This document shows positions 59,720 to 64,000 of a stretch of 64,000 bases of DNA, in pieces. Made by a program: the position numbers and the translations under genes. The DNA lies in NCBI RefSeq assembly GCF_002288925.2, contig NW_022098001.1, forward strand, positions 12,334,557 through 12,398,556. The letters run 5' to 3'. The stretch is from Delphinapterus leucas. Lineage: Eukaryota; Chordata; Mammalia; Artiodactyla; Monodontidae. Positions within the stretch are counted from its first letter, which is position 1. Each line of letters begins with the position of its first letter. The notes below the pieces were generated by a model. It was not told the origin of the DNA and ran no database searches. It saw only the letters and a list, made by a program, of their open reading frames with translations.

Positions 59720-60415
59720 TAGCCATTCTAAAAAAAAAAAAATTTAACAGACTAAAGATAATCCACAGTGAGCCCACCAAACATCCTAATTGGCTCAAAC
59801 ACCTATTTTAATAGGGTGCTATTCCTCCATTTATCCAGACGCCAGAAAGAAAAGGTTCTTCACTGTGAACGCCGAGGAAACTAAAAAGCATTTTTCATTC
59901 TGTAGAGGTCGGGGGTGTGCAAAGAACATGATGTGGAAATTGATGTCATCTTGTGAAAGATAAACAGGAAATACCACCTACGGCCATGTTGAGACTTGAG
60001 AAACACTAGTTCAGTGTCATTGAGACAGGGCCAAACCCAAATGAGTTTTTCCTTTAACAGATTTTAGACGCTTTTGATTTGTGTATTCTACTCAACGTTA
60101 TTCAATTACAGATCATCTAACTGTAATTCCCCAAGCCTCTGACTTCTCTGTCATCTCCCTGAACGCGTCCAGTCATTTCACTACTTACCAAAGTCTGGGT
60201 GGGAAGGAGGAGGGCGAGTAGGAAGCTAAATTCATATCAGTCAATTCCACTTCTTAGCAACACTGTAAAATATTCACAAAGGAAAAAGTGAGGTGTCTAT
60301 ATGACCTGGGAGTTTTGTTTAACCACACTGGAATACCAAAATGGGAAAGAATATGTTCGTGTTTTTTTACATACCTGCTTCAAATTCCACTGTTCTTTTA
60401 ACAAAAATATTTTCA
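59720..60415. other. Intronic DNA without recognisable features
   Basis: No gene and no nameable repeat. Confidence 0.4.
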
Positions 60416-60432
60416 TCAAAAAATGCTCCCTC

Positions 60433-60621
60433 GGGCTTCCCTGGTGGCGCAGTGGTTGAGAGTCCGCCTGCCGATTTAGGGGACATGGGTTTGTGCCCCG
60501 GTCCGGGAAGATCCCACATGCCGCGGAGCGGCTAGGCCCGGAAGCCACGGCCGCTGAGCCTGCGCGTCCGGAGCCTGTGCTCCGCAACGGGAGAGGCCAC
60601 AACAGTGAGAGGCCGCATACC

Positions 60622-60650
<29 letters not shown>
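60433..60650 (+). mobile_element. CHR-2-like SINE, forward, 15-bp TSD, long A tail
   Basis: Complete SINE with head 'gggcttccctggtggcgcag', B-box-like 'gggtttgtgccccggtcc' and an uninterrupted A run of more than 30. Perfect target duplications aaaaaatgctccctc lie at 60418-60432 and 60651-60665. The long pure tail suggests it is among the youngest insertions here. Confidence 0.95.
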
Positions 60651-60658
<8 letters not shown>

Positions 60659-61149
60659 CTCCCTCATCCATGAACCTGCCACCTCTGTCTGGTCCACAGA
60701 GATCTCCTTCCCACATCAAACCTCCCAACCCCCGGCCCATCCACCACCACTATTTACAGACCCTCATACCATTTTCATTCTCATGAAAACAGGTTTGTGC
60801 CTGATTCCCTCTCCACTGATTATCTCAGTTCATTCAAGTTACAGAGTATTTCCTGAGACATTTCATGGAAGCTCCTGGCTTCTCCTTCATCATTCAACAA
60901 AGAACTACTCCTTCCCCACCCCATCTGGTCCCGTGATGCTACAAGTCAATCAAGAATTTTGGACCCATCATATGTAGAGGGAATCCGTGTTCATCCTACA
61001 GTACAAGTACAATACAAAGGTAACTGAAAGTTCCCAGATTAAACCAAACCATCAATCCCACACCAACACAGACCTGAAAGCTTATGGTGGATTCCAGGAA
61101 AGCCTGAAGTATCCAAGGAGCCAACCTGTATTAAGAGTACACTAGCTTA

Positions 61150-61315
61150 TATCCAACGTTCGTTTTCGTTAACAGGTTGTGAGACAGGTATTATCTCTAA
61201 CTAAGAGGTAAAGGAACTGAGGGTCAGAGAGTTTAGCTATAGTTGTCCAAAGTCACACAGTTAATAAGTGACAGAGACACGGTTCAAATCCAGGTCTAGA
61301 TGGTTAAAATCCAGT
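61150..61315 (-). repeat. MIR remnant
   Basis: 'aggtattatctctaactaag', 'caaagtcacacagttaataa' and 'acggttcaaatccaggtcta' are reverse MIR blocks. Confidence 0.85.
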
Positions 61316-61589
61316 AAACTCTAGATCAGTGATTTTTTTGAACAGTCTTCCTCTTTGGATCTTAGTTCTAGGCAGATGTTGCTATAAGAAGGAAGTGAGA
61401 GTTTGGAAAAAATTAGTAATGCAGGTGGTAAATGGTGCCCAATGAGCAAGGCTTCAGAACTACCTTAGATGAAGAACCTCCACTTTTATCTTTTTTATGC
61501 ATTGGAATTCCATAAAGTTTAATGGAGGTAGGGAGGACAATTGAATATGTCTTTTCTTTTTTTAAAGTTAATGTATATACAGTTTATTG

Positions 61590-61775
61590 CTCTAGGTCAG
61601 TAGGTCTCAAACGTAGATGCACATTAGAATCACCTGGGGAGCCTTTAAAACTCCTGTTGCCATGGCCACATCTGAGACAAATTACATCAGAATTTCTGAG
61701 GGTGGGACCCAGGCATCAGTAGTTTTGTAAAGCTTCCCGCGTGATACCATTCAAGTTTCAGATCCCCTGCTCCAG
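61590..61775. mobile_element. MER5A-like hAT element
   Basis: 'taggtctcaaacgtagatgc', 'agaatcacctggggagcctt' and 'tcagaatttctgagggtggg' in order, near full length at about 185 bp. Confidence 0.8.
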
Positions 61776-61779
61776 GTTA

Positions 61780-64000
61780 GGAATGCTAAGGATTGAGTAG
61801 TTTTCCAAAACCTTTAAGATTAGAAAGATTTTACAGGCCCTCTGACAACCACCAGTCTTTTGGGGGAAGGAGAAAAGAGATGAGCTGGACCATCTCACTG
61901 TTTCCCTCCCTGTACTAAGCTTTCTTCTTTGGCTGTGTTCATCTTCCCAAGTCTAATATCCTAATGTCTGTCATCAGCTTCTCCCAAGACACTTGATCCT
62001 CTGCAGTTGTCTATTCCAAATTTGGTTTCTTGCTACCCCCAAGAGAGATGAGCTGACTTCAGGAGAGGAGAATAAACTCAAGCTTTCAGGCCACTGGTAA
62101 TTTTCTATGGCCTTCTCATAGCTTTAGTTTCCTTTCATCTTCCCATCTCTTCGTTTTAACTTGTTCTATTCAGGATATGTTATTTAAAATATATGTCCAG
62201 TAGGATCATTATATCCTCAAGCTCTGTGCTAGCCTAGCAAAGATAAAAAATTAGCTGATTCCTTCTGAAAGGACTATGGTCCTGAGTGTTCACATGAGTC
62301 TGTCAGCTCTGACAGGGGGCAAGACACGGGAACATGGAACACTGCCACTGCCTTTGTGTTTATCCTCCTCATTATCCGAGGCCCTCTGTGTACAGGGTCT
62401 CCCAACTGCTGCCAATCTCCAGACCCAAGGCCATTTTCAATATCAAATAAAGCATCAAAACTCATCCTGAGATATCAGACAAATTCAGGAGATGAGACAT
62501 GGTATAAGCCAACTGGCTTGTCTCTTCAACAAGTCAATGTCCTGTGTTCACACAAACAAACACACACATACACACAAAAGCAAGGATGAGGAAAGACTGT
62601 TCTAAGCTCAAAGAGGCTGAAGAGACATAAGAATGAAGTGAAAGGCACTGGCCCTGATTAGATCCTGAACTGAACAAACCAACTACAAAAGATACTTTGG
62701 AGACAAACGGGAATGAATATGGATCAAGTATTAGATGATATTAAGGAATTTCAGCTCATTTTAATAAGAGCAATAATAGTATATGGTACTGCAGGAAATA
62801 GTCATATTTTTAGAGAAATATGTAGGGATGATATAACACTAGCAATAAAACAAAAATGATGAAGCAAATATGACAAAATGTTGACAATTATTAAATCCAG
62901 ATGATGTGTATATATTCAGTATTATATACTAACTACTTTGTTTGAAATTTTTTAAATTCTCATCCCTGAAAAATAGGCACAGCTAGAAAATACTCTTTCC
63001 TATAGAAGATTTCCATAGGAAAATGCTCAGGAGATGTGAAACCAGGATGTCCAAATATACAAGGTGTGTAAGGCACCCACAGGATGAGTGTCTACACCGT
63101 GCCCAATACAACTCTCTCCACCCTTTTACCCACCCTGCATGGGAAAAGTGTTGTCTCAAGGTGCACACGCATGGCTTCACACCTAACAAGGAATCACACA
63201 GAGCTCTCTAGCACACTCAGAGTTCCACGGAGGTCCACCCCAGCTCCGTCAGCTGTAAGACTCCCTGTCATTTCCCAGATTTCTTGGAAGTCATTGGTTT
63301 CCACTGGTTATTTAAATTTGTGTGACGTGTATTACATCTGTTGTGATGCAAACGTTCTCCCTATATGTAGGTAATCTAGGTTCTGATTCCATCCACAAAT
63401 GACATAATACATCCAACAGGACACGCGCTTTGAGTTCCTTTTTCGCCTAGTGATGAAGGATTTCTCACTCTCTAATCTGATTTTTCTTGAGCCTGAAACC
63501 ATACATTTGCCAGACAGGCTGAGCCAGGAGTCCCTCCTTCGACTTAGTTAACAGACCTGTATGGGGATCAAACACATGACCCTGTGCTCTAATGAACTCC
63601 ACTAGCTCAATCTCAGGGACCACATCTATAATCCCACACCCAGAAGACCAGCACAGCTGGCTCAGAAAATATTTCTGATACTGACTCAAGAAGAGAGAAA
63701 ACTCTGTGATTTATAAAGTGCTTTCTTGGTTTCCCAAGATGATACTGACCACATCTACCCTCAGAATGTGACAAATAATCCCAAGGAAGGCAAAGGTTTT
63801 CTGTTTCAAGAAGGCTATGCCCAAAATGCTCAAAAGCTTAAAATCCACAAATCAAAAGGTAGAGAAAATTCTAAGACGGTTAAACACCTTTTTTTATAAA
63901 TAAAAAAAACTGACTGCTCTTTAGCCTATCAATCTATTAGAATAAGAGGAGGGAAAATCCAATTTCTAATTACATTGGAGTCACCTGATTCACATTAGAG
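61780..64000. other. Intronic DNA without recognisable features
   Basis: Single-copy-looking sequence with no nameable repeat and no gene-like frame. The open frames at 62274-62589 and 63023-63374 overlap on both strands and show no family likeness. Confidence 0.45.

Larger units (their letters stand above)
10375..64000 (-). other. CPQ: CPQ intron upstream of the first coding exon (partial)
   Basis: The rest of the window is the intron between the first coding exon and a 5' UTR exon lying beyond position 64000. I infer this because the CPQ exon begins in 5' UTR at a splice acceptor, and no other exon, CpG island or promoter can be recognised. All recognisable coding text here is transposon-derived. 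An unknown non-coding exon or an antisense transcript cannot be excluded from sequence alone. Confidence 0.7.

Noticed and set aside
62274..63374. Several 62-96 codon frames near the right end, considered as a possible second gene
   Set aside because: They overlap on both strands, lack splice-like or family evidence, and look like chance frames in single-copy DNA.
1..64000. CRISPR arrays, operons, tRNA/rRNA genes or a new defence-type system
   Set aside because: No regularly spaced direct repeats, no bacterial gene organisation, and no intact tRNA or rRNA. tRNA-like segments are SINE heads, and the U6 match is a fragment.

Overview
This window is mammalian nuclear DNA and looks cetacean (whale or dolphin). 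The strongest clue is a set of tRNA-derived SINEs beginning with a gggcttccctggtggcgcag-type head, with Pol III A/B-box-like blocks, GC-rich bodies and A-rich tails. This matches the CHR/CHRS SINE group of cetaceans and their closest relatives. Several copies have short, clean target-site duplications, so they are young. The rest is a usual mammalian mix of L1, L2, MIR, hAT and Tigger DNA transposons and MaLR/ERV LTRs. The taxon is my inference from repeat types; no species is claimed.

Only one protein-coding segment can be supported. It is the first coding exon of CPQ (carboxypeptidase Q, also called plasma glutamate carboxypeptidase), on the minus strand at 9915-10347. It encodes the start codon, signal peptide, propeptide and the first part of the mature protein, and ends at a good GT splice donor. 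Everything below 9914 is the start of the next intron. Everything above about 10372 is the intron separating this exon from an upstream 5' UTR exon that is not in the window. The catalytic M28 residues are encoded by exons outside the window.

Layout: 1-9.9 kb is intron with an ancient L1 reverse remnant, an old forward L1 (about 4.9-8.75 kb) carrying a Tigger1 deletion derivative and a terminal SINE, and a MER2-type element. 10.4-24 kb is intron with scattered hAT, MER2, L2, MIR and two LTRs, plus an 81-bp tandem duplication at 16.5 kb. 20.1-23.9 kb is notably repeat-poor. 24-32 kb holds SINEs, MIRs and an old L1 with an inverted 5' part split by a MaLR-type LTR. 32-48 kb is dense in L1 and SINEs, including a second, younger inverted L1 (34.65-36.66 kb), a U6 snRNA fragment inside an old L1 (40.7 kb) and a cluster of three SINEs (42.1-42.9 kb). 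50.26-53.36 kb is a 3.1-kb, 5'-truncated L1 on the minus strand with a perfect 14-bp target-site duplication and a 10-N assembly gap. 54.17-56.56 kb is a near full-length but broken Tigger1 inserted in an old L1. 58-64 kb is mostly single-copy intron with a few old repeats and two SINEs.

I looked for an undescribed system and found none. The window is ordinary intronic DNA around one conserved exon. What is of interest is retrotransposition history: two twin-primed L1s, a U6-L1 mosaic, a probably spurious assembly gap and an L1 reverse transcriptase broken at its catalytic motif. Repeat family names come from recognition, not from a RepeatMasker run, so boundaries of old elements are approximate.
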